The position numbers were made by a program, and so were the translations under genes. From Microbacteriaceae bacterium (lineage in GTDB: Bacteria > Actinomycetota > Actinomycetes > Actinomycetales > Microbacteriaceae), in the NCBI GenBank assembly GCA_031177985.1, contig JAPSJW010000002.1, positions 441,693-505,692 of the forward strand: a DNA stretch of 64,000 nt, given 5' to 3'. Below the pieces are notes generated by a model. That model was not told the DNA's origin, ran no database searches, and saw only the letters and a list, made by a program, of their open reading frames with translations. Positions 9,080 through 17,100 of the stretch are shown here, piece by piece (within the stretch, counting starts at the first letter, position 1; each line of letters begins with the position of its first letter).

Positions 9080-10159
9080 TCAAGACCGCGGACGCGCCCT
9101 TGCATACTGAGGCGGCCAGTAGTCGACGTCGACGCCGAGAGCCGATGCCGCTCGCAGCGGGAAGTGCGGGTCGCGCAGCACCTCGCGTCCGAGCATCACG
9201 ACGTCCGCTCTCCCCGCCGTGACGATCTCGTCCGCCTGCTCCGGCGTCGTGATGAGGCCGACGGCGCTCACCTCGGCCTCCGTCGCGGCACCCACCCTCT
9301 CGGCGAACGGCACCTGATAGCCGGGGCTCGTCGGAACCCGGGCCTCCGCCGCGAGGCCGCCGCTCGACACGTCGACGAGATCGACGCCTTCGCCGTCGAG
9401 CCAGGACGCGACCGTCGCCGTCTGCTCGACGTCCCATCCGCCCTCGACCCAGTCGGTCGCCGAGAGCCGCACCAGCAGGGGCAGGTCCCCGAGCAACGGG
9501 CGCACCGCGCGCACGATCCTCAGCAGCAGCCGTGCGCGATTCTCGAGCGCACCGCCGTACTCGTCGTCGCGGTGATTGCTGAGCGGCGAAAGGAACTGGT
9601 GCAGCAGATAGCCGTGCGCGGCATGCACCTCGACGGCCTGGAATCCGGCCTCGAGCGAGCGCAGCGTGGCCTGGACGAACGACTCGATCACGCGGTCGAT
9701 GCCCGTCACGTCGAGGGCGCGGGGAGCGCGGAAGTCGCCGAAGGCGAGCGGGGACGCGGACACCGTCTCCCAGCCGCCCTCCTCGAACGGAACGGAGCCC
9801 GTGCGATCGAAGCCCCAGGGAGCGAAGGTCGACGCCTTCCGCCCGGCGTGGGCGAGCTGGATCGCGGGCACCGCCCCCTGCGAGGCGATGAAGGCGGCGA
9901 TCGGGCGCCAGGCATCCGTCTGCTCGTCGTTCCAGATGCCGGTGTCGCGAGGGGTGATCCGACCCTCGGGCACGACGGCGGTCGCCTCGGCCATCACGAG
10001 CCCTGCGCCCCCGCGGGCGAGCCCGCCGAGGTGGACGAGGTGCCAGTCGGTGGGCACGCCGTCCTCCGCCAGCACCGAGTACTGGCACATCGGGGCGACC
10101 CAGAGGCGGTTGCGCGTCGTCACCGAGCGCAGGGTCAGTGTGTCGAAGACGCCCGTCAT
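9080..10159 (-). CDS. NADH:flavin oxidoreductase, old yellow enzyme (YqjM-like)
   Basis: FMN-dependent ene-reductase, 359 aa, usual length for the YqjM subclass. Features: APMCQYS with the redox-tuning Cys near residue 25; HLGGLARGGAGLVMAEATAV; the substrate-binding HAAHGYLLHQFLSP; and ADVVMLGREVLRDPHFPL for phosphate binding. It probably reduces activated alkenes in detoxification; the natural substrate is unknown. The start ATG overlaps the stop of the upstream HAD gene by 4 nt, so the two are co-transcribed from the promoter shared with nnrD. Confidence 0.88.
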   Translation of the reverse strand: MTGVFDTLTLRSVTTRNRLWVAPMCQYSVLAEDGVPTDWHLVHLGGLARGGAGLVMAEATAVVPEGRITPRDTGIWNDEQTDAWRPIAAFIASQGAVPAIQLAHAGRKASTFAPWGFDRTGSVPFEEGGWETVSASPLAFGDFRAPRALDVTGIDRVIESFVQATLRSLEAGFQAVEVHAAHGYLLHQFLSPLSNHRDDEYGGALENRARLLLRIVRAVRPLLGDLPLLVRLSATDWVEGGWDVEQTATVASWLDGEGVDLVDVSSGGLAAEARVPTSPGYQVPFAERVGAATEAEVSAVGLITTPEQADEIVTAGRADVVMLGREVLRDPHFPLRAASALGVDVDYWPPQYARARPRS

Positions 10160-10776
10160 GCAGCCGCGAGGTCGGTCAGGAACCGACGGAGGCCCTCGAC
10201 ACCGGTGAAGTGGTGCACGGTGACACCGAGGGCGGCGGCTGCGGCGGTGTTCACCTCCTTGTTGTCGACGAACACCATCCGATCGAGCGGGATGCCGAGC
10301 TCCCCGGCGACCTCGGCGTAGATCGCCGGGTCGGGCTTGATGGCGTCCATCTCGGCCGAGACGAACATCCGCTCGAAGAACTGCGCCATCGGCGAGTAGC
10401 GGAACGGGGTCGCGAAGTCGAACCCCGCGTTCGAGAGGAGCGCCACCCGGGTGCCGCCGTCGTGCAGCTCCTCGATGAGGTCGATCGTGCCCGGCTCGAC
10501 GCTGATCCAGCTGCGGAAGTCGGCGACCCAGAGCCGCTGCACGTGCGACGCCCGCCAGGTGATGCCGAGGTCGGCGCCGACACGCGCCCAGTACTCGGGC
10601 ACCGACAGGGTGCCCTGGTCGAGGCCGTCCCGGTGCCGCCAGTACGGCTCCCAGAAGCGCTCGGCCTCGACGCCTGCGACGGCGAGCAGCTCTGCCTGAT
10701 CGGCGGGACTGGGGGAGTGCGAGATCACCTCCCCGTAGTCGAAGACGACGACACGGTCAGGGATGCTCAGAGCCAC
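10156..10776 (-). CDS. HAD-family hydrolase
   Basis: A 206-aa haloacid-dehalogenase-type phosphohydrolase. Motif I is FDYGEV, so the usual second Asp (general acid) is replaced by Gly, a variant seen in YihX-like members. Motif II is ALLSNAGFD, the conserved Lys lies in AIKPDPAIY, and motif IV is FVDNKEVN. The cap is alpha-helical (residues about 20-85). The GTG at 10776 is chosen because TAGTTT lies exactly 7 nt upstream, giving a leaderless mRNA. Substrate unknown; overlaps the OYE gene by 4 nt. Confidence 0.8.
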   Translation of the reverse strand: MALSIPDRVVVFDYGEVISHSPSPADQAELLAVAGVEAERFWEPYWRHRDGLDQGTLSVPEYWARVGADLGITWRASHVQRLWVADFRSWISVEPGTIDLIEELHDGGTRVALLSNAGFDFATPFRYSPMAQFFERMFVSAEMDAIKPDPAIYAEVAGELGIPLDRMVFVDNKEVNTAAAAALGVTVHHFTGVEGLRRFLTDLAAA

Positions 10777-10783
10777 GGCATCC

Positions 10784-10793
10784 AAACTATCGT
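10784..10793. promoter_or_regulatory. Overlapping divergent -10 elements for HAD/OYE and nnrD
   Basis: In the 24-bp gap between two divergent GTG starts, TATCGT (plus strand, 10788-10793) and TAGTTT (minus strand, 10789-10784) share two bases. Each is 7 nt from its start codon. Both transcripts would be leaderless, and RNA polymerase could not occupy both -10 elements at once. Confidence 0.5.
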
Positions 10794-10800
10794 GAGCAGG

Positions 10801-11634
10801 GTGGAGCCCCGGACCTGGACCGAAGCGGACGCCGCGCGGCACATCGCGGTGCCGCAAGCGGATGACGACAAGTACACCAGGGGCGTCGTGGGCTTCGTCA
10901 CCGGGTCCGCCCGCTACCCGGGCGCCGCGGTGCTGGGCGTCGATGCCGCGCTGCACACCGGCGTCGGCATGGTCCGCTATCTCGGGGCCGAGCGGGCCAC
11001 CGATCACGTGCTGCAGCGGCGGCCCGAGGCGGTCAGCGCGAACGGCCGCGTGCAGGCCTGGGTCGTGGGATCGGGTCAGGACGCCGCCGACCGCGACGAG
11101 GAGCTGGCGAGCCTGCTGGACGACGCCGTGGCGCGCGGGAATCCGATGGTCGTCGACGCGGGCGCGCTCGACCTGGTGCCCCGCATCGAGGCGCCGGTCA
11201 TCGTGACGCCGCACTTCCGCGAGCTGTCGCGGATGATCGGGGCCGACCCCGTGGAGATCGCCGGCGATCCGACCGGGGCCGCCCGTCGCGCCGCGGACGA
11301 GCTCGGGGTCACCGTGCTGCTGAAGGGAGCCAGGACGGTCCTGGCAGGGCCGGGGGTCACGCTCTTCGCCAGCTCCGCCACGCCGTGGCTGGCGACGGCG
11401 GGCGCGGGCGACGCGCTCGCCGGAGTGCTCGGCGCGCTCGTCGCGACGCACGCCGACGAGGTGGCCGGCGACGAGCGGATGCTCGCCCAGCTCGGCGCGA
11501 CGGCCGCTGTATTGCACGGCATGGCGGCCAGGCGGGCCTCGGCGGGCGGCCCGTTCACCGTGCTCGGCCTCATCGCCGCGCTGCCCGCGACCATCGCGGA
11601 GCTGCTGCGGCAGCATCCGTCTGAGCGGCCCTAG
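10801..11634 (+). CDS. nnrD: ADP-dependent NAD(P)H-hydrate dehydratase
   Basis: Repair enzyme that dehydrates damaged NAD(P)H hydrates back to NAD(P)H. It is a 277-aa ribokinase-fold protein with GVVGFVTGSARYPGAAVLG near the N-terminus, VVDAGALDL, the carbohydrate-kinase signature VTPHFRELSRM (start of the PHxxE-like region), VLLKGARTV, and the anion-hole/catalytic stretch WLATAGAGDALAGVLGAL. The epimerase half (NnrE) found fused in many bacteria is absent. The start GTG 10801 is preferred over GTG 10792, which lies inside the -10. Its stop shares the CTAG palindrome with the stop of the convergent ABC ATPase gene. Confidence 0.9.
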   Translation: MEPRTWTEADAARHIAVPQADDDKYTRGVVGFVTGSARYPGAAVLGVDAALHTGVGMVRYLGAERATDHVLQRRPEAVSANGRVQAWVVGSGQDAADRDEELASLLDDAVARGNPMVVDAGALDLVPRIEAPVIVTPHFRELSRMIGADPVEIAGDPTGAARRAADELGVTVLLKGARTVLAGPGVTLFASSATPWLATAGAGDALAGVLGALVATHADEVAGDERMLAQLGATAAVLHGMAARRASAGGPFTVLGLIAALPATIAELLRQHPSERP

Positions 11635-12362
11635 AGGAAGCGCGCGAGGAATTCGCGGGTGCGCGGCTCGCGGGGGGCGCCGAACACCTCCGACGGGCTG
11701 CCCTGCTCGAGGATCACGCCGCTATCGAGGAACACGATCCGGTCGGCGACCTCCCGGGCGAACGCCATCTCGTGCGTCGCCATCACGATCGTGGTGCCCT
11801 CGTCGGCCAGCTCCCTGACGAGCGCCAGCACGTCGCCGACGAGCTCGGGGTCGAGAGCGCTCGTGATCTCGTCGAGCAGCAGCAGCTCGGGGTTCGTCGC
11901 GATCGCGCGCACGATCGCCGTTCGCTGCTGCTGACCCCCCGACAGGCGGTCGGGGAAGACGCGGGCGAACGACGCGAGGCCGATGCGCTCGAGCAGCTCC
12001 AGTCCGCGCTGCTCCGCGGCCGCGCGGTCCACGCCCTGCACATGCCTGAGGGCGAGCGTGACGTTGTCGAGCACGGAGAGGTGAGGGAAGAGGTTGTAGT
12101 GCTGGAAGACGATGCCGATGCGGCTGCGCACCGCGTCCGCTCGCACCCGCGGGTCGGAGATGTCCCGATCCCCGAGCCACACCCGCCCGTCGTCGATCGG
12201 CTCCAGCAGGTTGATGGTGCGCAGCAGCGTCGACTTGCCCGAGCCGCTCGCGCCGATCAGCACGACCACCTCGTGCGCGGCCACCTCGAGCGAGATGCCG
12301 CGCAGCACCTCGGTGCGGCCGAAGCTCTTGTGCACGTCCTCCAGTCGCAGCACGGCGCTCAT
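11631..12362 (-). CDS. Polar amino-acid ABC transporter, ATP-binding protein
   Basis: GlnQ/HisP-type ATPase of 243 aa: Walker A GASGSGKST, Q-loop FQHYNLFPH, signature LSGGQQQR, Walker B LLLLDEIT, switch His in ATHEM. It energises uptake through the adjacent permease. The ATG overlaps the permease stop by 4 nt. Its TAG and the nnrD TAG are read from opposite strands of the same CTAG tetranucleotide (11631-11634), so the convergent genes overlap by 4 nt with no space for a terminator. Confidence 0.92.
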   Translation of the reverse strand: MSAVLRLEDVHKSFGRTEVLRGISLEVAAHEVVVLIGASGSGKSTLLRTINLLEPIDDGRVWLGDRDISDPRVRADAVRSRIGIVFQHYNLFPHLSVLDNVTLALRHVQGVDRAAAEQRGLELLERIGLASFARVFPDRLSGGQQQRTAIVRAIATNPELLLLDEITSALDPELVGDVLALVRELADEGTTIVMATHEMAFAREVADRIVFLDSGVILEQGSPSEVFGAPREPRTREFLARFL

Positions 12363-13228
12363 ACGATCGACCCCATCTGCTCGCGCGCGCGGAGCTTCGC
12401 CGAGTACCAGTCGGTGAGACGGATGAGGGGCAGCGCCAGCAGCACGAACAGCACGCCCGCCACGACATAAGGGGTGTAGTCGAAGGATGCGGCGACCTCG
12501 ATCTGGGCACCGCGCACCGCGTCCACCGCGCCCAGCACCGAGATCAGGCCGACGTCCTTCTGCATGGCGACGAAGTCGTTCATCAGCGCCGGGGTCACCT
12601 TGCGGATCGCCTGCGGCATCACGATGAGCCGCAGCGTCTTGTAGTGCCCGAGGCCCAGCGAGCGGGCTGCGAGCCGCTGCGACGGATGCACCGCCTCGAT
12701 TCCGGCGCGGAACACCTCGGAGACGTAGGCGGAGTAGGTCAGCACGAGGGCGATGGTGCCGAGCACCTCGGCCGGGATGCGCTCCTCGGTGAAGCGCAGC
12801 CCGGGGATGCCGTACCCCACGAGGTACAGCACGATGATGAGCGGCAGCCCCCGGAAGAGGTCGGTGTAGCCGGCGGCGAGGGCTCGGAGCGGGAAGAAGA
12901 CCGCGCCGCGCAGGGTGCGCAGCGTCGCGATCAGCAGGCCGAAGACTGCGGTGCCGATCACCGCGAAGACCAGCACGCGCAGGTTCAGCAGGAACCCGTC
13001 CCACACGCGGGGGAGGGCCGAGACGAACACCTCGGGGTCGAAGAAGGTGGACTGCACCCGAGCCCAGCCGGGGGTGTTGATGATCGTCAGCCAGACGACG
13101 ACCGCGAAGACGATCGTGCTCGCGACGCTGACCAGCACGCTGCGGGTGCTCTGCCGACGCCGGAAGGCCCGGCGCCCGAGCTCGATGTCGCTCGGGCGCC
13201 GGGCCTCCTGGTCGAGGTCCCCGGTCAT
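12359..13228 (-). CDS. Polar amino-acid ABC transporter, permease
   Basis: His/Glu/Gln/Arg-type permease, 289 aa, with an N-terminal cytoplasmic extension of about 30 residues and about five membrane spans. The coupling loop carries the EAA signature (SLGLGHYKTLRLIVMPQAIRK region). The first codons form one arm of a perfect 16-bp stem-loop (13165-13206), described separately. The gene starts 10 nt after the binding-protein stop. Substrate is not deducible; polar or acidic amino acids are likely. Confidence 0.9.
   Translation of the reverse strand: MTGDLDQEARRPSDIELGRRAFRRRQSTRSVLVSVASTIVFAVVVWLTIINTPGWARVQSTFFDPEVFVSALPRVWDGFLLNLRVLVFAVIGTAVFGLLIATLRTLRGAVFFPLRALAAGYTDLFRGLPLIIVLYLVGYGIPGLRFTEERIPAEVLGTIALVLTYSAYVSEVFRAGIEAVHPSQRLAARSLGLGHYKTLRLIVMPQAIRKVTPALMNDFVAMQKDVGLISVLGAVDAVRGAQIEVAASFDYTPYVVAGVLFVLLALPLIRLTDWYSAKLRAREQMGSIV
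13165..13206 (-). promoter_or_regulatory. Intragenic 16-bp stem-loop at the SBP/permease junction
   Basis: AGGCCCGGCGCCCGAG (13165-13180) and its exact complement (13191-13206) are separated by 10 nt, inside codons about 8-21 of the permease gene and 33 nt past the binding-protein stop. In RNA this is a 16-bp, almost all G:C hairpin. It would stabilise the upstream binding-protein message or slow ribosomes and polymerase entering the permease, giving the excess of binding protein usual for ABC importers. Structure is seen; role is inferred. Confidence 0.6.
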
Positions 13229-13238
13229 GCGGGGAAAG

Positions 13239-14078
13239 CTACTGCAGCACGGGCGCGTCGGCGGCCTCGGCGAGCCAGACGTCCGCGATCTCCCGCAGCC
13301 GTCCGGACTCGCGCAGCGCGTCGACGGCGGCGGTGACCTCGTCAGTGAGGGGGCTGTCCTTCTCGAGCACGAGGCCGAACGCGTCGCCCTCGGTGCCCTC
13401 GATCGCCGGAAGCTGCCCGACGATGACGCCGTCGGTGAGCTCGACGCCGGTGAGGTAGAACGCCGTCGGGAGGTCCACGACGATCGCGTCCACCTGCCCC
13501 GCCTCGAGGGCGAGCTTCGCGTCCTCGTTGGAGTTGAAGGCGAGGGCGCCCTGCGCGGGGTCGATCTGCTCCTCGATGGCGACGAAGCTCGTCGTGCCGG
13601 TCTGCGCGCCGATCGCGAACTCGGCGAGGTCGGCGATCGTGGTCGCCTCCGCCGCCGGTGAGGACGCCGTCGTGATGACCGCCTGCGTCGTCTCGTAGTA
13701 GGGCGAGCTGAAGTCGACGTTCTCGGCGCGCTCCTCGGTGATCGAGAACTGCTGCAGGTTGAAGTCGAAGTCCTTCGGGCCGGGCGCTATCGCTTCGTCG
13801 AAGGTGGTTCGCACCCACTGCACGTCGCCAGCGGCGAAGCCGAGTTCGGTGGCCACGGCGTAGGCCACGGCGGCCTCGAACCCCTCGTGAGACTCCGGAT
13901 CGTCATCGACGACCCAGGGGTAGTACGCGGGCTCGCCGGTGCCGATCGTGAGCTTGCCCTCGGTCACGTAGTCGGAGGCCGGCTCGTCCGAGGTGCCTCC
14001 GGTCGGGGAGCAGGCCGCCAGCGCGAGGGCCACGGATGCGGCGGCGACCGTCGGGAGCGTGGTGCGGAATCGGGGCAT
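13239..14078 (-). CDS. Amino-acid ABC transporter substrate-binding lipoprotein
   Basis: A 279-aa extracytoplasmic solute-binding protein (SBP_bac_3 family). The signal ends in the lipobox ALAACSPTGG, so it should be lipid-anchored after cleavage. Family features include YPWVVDDDPESHEGFEAAVAYAVA, PKDFDFNLQQFSITEERAEN and FGLVLEKDSPLTDEVTAAVDALRE. The ATG at 14078 has GAGGAGT 7 nt upstream; the longer ORF upstream is rejected. It heads the operon SBP - permease - ATPase and is divergent from the GT87-like gene. Confidence 0.9.
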   Translation of the reverse strand: MPRFRTTLPTVAAASVALALAACSPTGGTSDEPASDYVTEGKLTIGTGEPAYYPWVVDDDPESHEGFEAAVAYAVATELGFAAGDVQWVRTTFDEAIAPGPKDFDFNLQQFSITEERAENVDFSSPYYETTQAVITTASSPAAEATTIADLAEFAIGAQTGTTSFVAIEEQIDPAQGALAFNSNEDAKLALEAGQVDAIVVDLPTAFYLTGVELTDGVIVGQLPAIEGTEGDAFGLVLEKDSPLTDEVTAAVDALRESGRLREIADVWLAEAADAPVLQ

Positions 14079-14187
14079 GCGGGTACTCCTCGGGATGCTG
14101 TGGACATCCATGATGCGCGATCCGCGGCCCCGGCGCGTGCCGAGACTACGGATTGTTACCGGTGCCGTGCCTCTAGGCTTGTCTGCC

Positions 14188-15468
14188 ATGACCGCGGCGA
14201 CCGACCCTGCTGCTGCCGGCGCGCTTTCGAGGCTCGCGTCGCATCCGCTGCCGCTCTGGATCGCGTTCGTGCTCGTGCACCTGTGGCTGGGCCTCTTCGG
14301 GCTCTACGGCCCGGGGATGCCGTTCGGGGACATCACCCTCGTCTACTACCAGTGGGCTCAGCAGGCCGTCGTGCACGGCTACGTCGTCGGCCTCGACGGT
14401 CCGTTCGTCTACCCGATCGCCGCGCTGCTGCCCATCGTCGCGTCGTACGCGTTCGGCCCCGAGCTCTATGCGAGCACGTGGCTCGGCCTCGTGCTGCTGC
14501 TCGACCTCGCGGGGCTCGCGGTGCTGACCGACTGGGGGCGTGCCCGTGGGCGCATCGTCTACGGCTGGTGGTGGACAGGGTTCCTGCTGCTGCTCGGACC
14601 CGTCGCGGTGGGCCGGGTGGACTCGATCACCGTGCCGATCGCGCTCGCCGGCGCCCTGCTGCTCGTCCGCCGTCCGGCGCTCGCCTCGGCGCTGCTCGCC
14701 CTCGGCGCCTGGATCAAGATCTGGCCCGCGGCGATCATCGCTGCGGCCTTCGTGGCGCTGCGCTCGCGACTGCTGGTCGCCGTCGGGGCGGCGGCCGCGA
14801 CCGCAGGCATCCTTCTCCTCGGCTTCCTCGCCGGCGGCCGATCGTCGCTGCTGAGCTTCGTGACGGGGCAGACCGGCCGTGGCCTCCAGGTCGAGGCGCC
14901 GGTGACGACCCCGTGGCTGTGGCGGGCGTGGTCCGGGGCGGGGGACACGACGATCTACTACGACACGGGCATCCTCACCTACCAGGTGGACGGCCCAGGA
15001 GACGACCGGATCGCGGCGCTCGTCACCCCCGTGCTCGTGCTCGTCGCGCTCGCCGTTGCGGTGCTCGGCTGGCTCGCGGTGCGCCGCGGTGCCGACGGCA
15101 CGACGGTGCTCCCCGTGCTCGCGCTGGCCGTCGTGGTGGCTCTCATCGCGTTCAACAAGGTCGGATCGCCCCAGTTCGTGACCTGGCTCACGGTGCCCGT
15201 GCTGCTCGGCATGATCACGCATCGTGCGGGAGCCGGCGTCTCGTTCCGCTTCCCCGCCCTGCTCTCGCTGGGCATCGCGCTCGCCACGCAGATCATCTAC
15301 CCCTACTTCTACGGCGCCCTGCTGAACCCCGAGCTGTGGATGATGCTCCTCATCACCGCCCGCAATCTCGCCTGGTTCGTGCTGCTGGGCTGGGCGCTGC
15401 TGCACCTGGTGCGGTTCGCGAGGGCGCCGCGGCCGATCCCCGACGATGCGGCGCTCGCCTCGGTCTGA
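14188..15468 (+). CDS. GT87-like polyprenyl-phosphate mannosyltransferase (membrane)
   Basis: A 426-aa polytopic protein with about ten hydrophobic segments, resembling the GT-C superfamily (GT87/DUF2029). The first periplasmic loop carries FGDITLVYYQWAQQ, with the Asp expected for catalysis. The GAWIKIWPAAI and NKVGSPQFVTWLTVP stretches match the family pattern of K-x-x-P and SPQ-W motifs. Likely role: adding mannose to cell-envelope glycolipid or lipoglycan from a polyprenyl donor. TAGGCT ends 8 nt before the ATG (leaderless). It is followed after 12 nt by the thiamine-binding gene. Confidence 0.72.
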   Translation: MTAATDPAAAGALSRLASHPLPLWIAFVLVHLWLGLFGLYGPGMPFGDITLVYYQWAQQAVVHGYVVGLDGPFVYPIAALLPIVASYAFGPELYASTWLGLVLLLDLAGLAVLTDWGRARGRIVYGWWWTGFLLLLGPVAVGRVDSITVPIALAGALLLVRRPALASALLALGAWIKIWPAAIIAAAFVALRSRLLVAVGAAAATAGILLLGFLAGGRSSLLSFVTGQTGRGLQVEAPVTTPWLWRAWSGAGDTTIYYDTGILTYQVDGPGDDRIAALVTPVLVLVALAVAVLGWLAVRRGADGTTVLPVLALAVVVALIAFNKVGSPQFVTWLTVPVLLGMITHRAGAGVSFRFPALLSLGIALATQIIYPYFYGALLNPELWMMLLITARNLAWFVLLGWALLHLVRFARAPRPIPDDAALASV

Positions 15469-15480
15469 GAGGATCGGCAC

Positions 15481-15795
15481 ATGCTCGTCGCCTTCTCCGT
15501 CGCCCCGAGCGGCGGCACCTCAGGGGATTCCGTCCACGACGCCGTCGCCGCCGCCGTGCGCATCGTGCGCGACTCGGGCCTCCCGAACCGCACGACCTCG
15601 ATGTTCACCGAGATCGAGGGGGAGTGGGACGACGTCTTCGACGTCATCCGCCGCGCCACCGACGCTGTCTCGGCCTACGGCAGCCGGGTGTCGCTCGTGC
15701 TCAAGGCCGACATCCGCCCCGGCCACACCGGCGAGCTGACCGGCAAGGTCGAGCGGCTAGAGCAGGCCATCCAGGATGCCGCAGACGTAGAGTAG
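15481..15795 (+). CDS. Thiamine-binding protein, MTH1187/YkoF family
   Basis: A 104-aa ferredoxin-like-fold protein: MLVAFSVAPSG at the start, FTEIEGEWDDVFDVIRRA in the centre and SLVLKADIRPGHTGELTGKVERLE near the end match the MTH1187 (DUF77) family, some members of which bind thiamine. No ykoCDE-like transporter is nearby. AGAGGA precedes the ATG by about 8 nt; co-transcription with the GT87-like gene is likely. Confidence 0.85.
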   Translation: MLVAFSVAPSGGTSGDSVHDAVAAAVRIVRDSGLPNRTTSMFTEIEGEWDDVFDVIRRATDAVSAYGSRVSLVLKADIRPGHTGELTGKVERLEQAIQDAADVE

Positions 15796-15846
15796 GACCG
15801 CTCGACGGCGAGCCGTCCGTCCCCTCTCCAACCGATCGGCTCGCCC

Positions 15847-17100
15847 ATGACCTCGCTCTCCCCGGCGCGCGTGCGCCTCGCGCTGCTCGCGCTCGCGCTC
15901 GGCGGATTCGGCATCGGCGCGACCGAGTTCGTGGCGATGGGCCTGCTGCCCGAGCTCGCTCGCGACCTGCTGCCGCAGCTGGCGGCAGCCGATCCCGAGG
16001 ACGCCAATGCGCGGGTGGGCTGGCTCATCTCCGCGTACGCCCTCGGCGTCGTCGTCGGCGCGCCGACCATCGCGGCGTTCTCGGCCCGCTTCGCCCGGAA
16101 GCGCCTGCTGCTGACCCTGCTCATCGCCTTCACCGTCGCGACGCTGCTGTCGGCGATGCTGCCGACCTTCGAGAGCGTGCTCGCGGCCCGTTTCGTCGCG
16201 GGCCTTCCGCACGGCGCGTACTTCGGCATCGCCGCGCTCGTGGCGGCCGAGCTGATGGGCCCAGGCAAGCGCGCGAGCGGCGTCGCGCTCGTGCTGTCGG
16301 GTCTGACGGTCGCGAACATCGTCGGCGTGCCCCTCATCACCCTCCTCGGCCAGGTGGCCGGCTGGCGGATCGCGTACCTGGTGGTCGCCGCGATCTTCGC
16401 CGCCACCTTCCTCGCCGTCTGGGCAGTCGTGCCCTTCCAGGCGGGCGACCCGGCGGCGACCCTCAAGCGGGAGCTGCGGGCCTTCGGGCGACTCCAGGTC
16501 TGGCTCGCCCTCCTGGTCGGTGCCGTGGGGTTCGGCGGCTTCTTCGCCGTCTACACCTACATCGCTCCCGTCGTCACCGAGGTCGCGAGGCTCGATCAGA
16601 CGGCCGTGCCCTGGGTGCTGGTCTCGGCGGGCGTCGGCATGACCGTCGGCAACATCCTCGGCGGACGCGCCGCCGACCGCTCGGTGCTGCGCACCCTGTT
16701 CCTCTGCTTCGGGCTGTTCGCCGTCTCGCTCGTGCTCTTCGTGACGACGGCGTCGACCGTCCTCGGTCTCTTCGTCAGCGTGGCAGCCGTCTCGGCTTCG
16801 GCGTCAGCGCTCTCGCCAGCGATCCAGACGAGGCTGATGGATGTCGCCGGCGACAGCCAGACCCTGGCCGCCGCGGTCAATCACGCGTCGCTCAACATCG
16901 GCAACAGCCTCGGCGCGTGGCTCGGCGGCCTCACGATCGCCGCGGGACTCGGCTACCTCTCGCCCGGCTGGATCGGCCTGCTGCTCTGCGTGCCGGGGGT
17001 GCTGCTCGCCGTGCTCGCGGTCGTGCTGCAGCGGCGGTCAGAGGCCGCGGGGGATATCCGACTCGATGAGGATGCCGTCCTCGATCGCACGCTTGCGTAG
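15847..17100 (+). CDS. MFS efflux transporter (AraJ/PbuE-like DHA1)
   Basis: A 417-aa twelve-span major facilitator of the DHA1 group: ALGGFGIGATEFVAMGLLPE in TM1, the loop 2-3 motif FSARFARKRLLL, and SGLTVANIVGVPLITLLG in TM5. Such proteins export sugars, nucleosides or drugs; the substrate is not predictable. After the last span a 30-residue hydrophilic tail is encoded over the 3' end of the convergent response-regulator gene, so the two coding regions overlap by 63 bp. No clear ribosome binding site is visible. Confidence 0.82.
   Translation: MTSLSPARVRLALLALALGGFGIGATEFVAMGLLPELARDLLPQLAAADPEDANARVGWLISAYALGVVVGAPTIAAFSARFARKRLLLTLLIAFTVATLLSAMLPTFESVLAARFVAGLPHGAYFGIAALVAAELMGPGKRASGVALVLSGLTVANIVGVPLITLLGQVAGWRIAYLVVAAIFAATFLAVWAVVPFQAGDPAATLKRELRAFGRLQVWLALLVGAVGFGGFFAVYTYIAPVVTEVARLDQTAVPWVLVSAGVGMTVGNILGGRAADRSVLRTLFLCFGLFAVSLVLFVTTASTVLGLFVSVAAVSASASALSPAIQTRLMDVAGDSQTLAAAVNHASLNIGNSLGAWLGGLTIAAGLGYLSPGWIGLLLCVPGVLLAVLAVVLQRRSEAAGDIRLDEDAVLDRTLA

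Noticed and set aside
8727-9110. Plus-strand ORF starting with a long Gly run
   Set aside because: It is the antisense of the Pro21 tract; the minus-strand frame has a signal peptide and ribosome binding site.
13887-17069. 1060-codon plus-strand ORF spanning the SBP gene, GT87-like, thiamine-binding and MFS genes
   Set aside because: It runs across several well-supported genes and strand changes, is Arg/Ala-rich throughout, and has no membrane or motif pattern.
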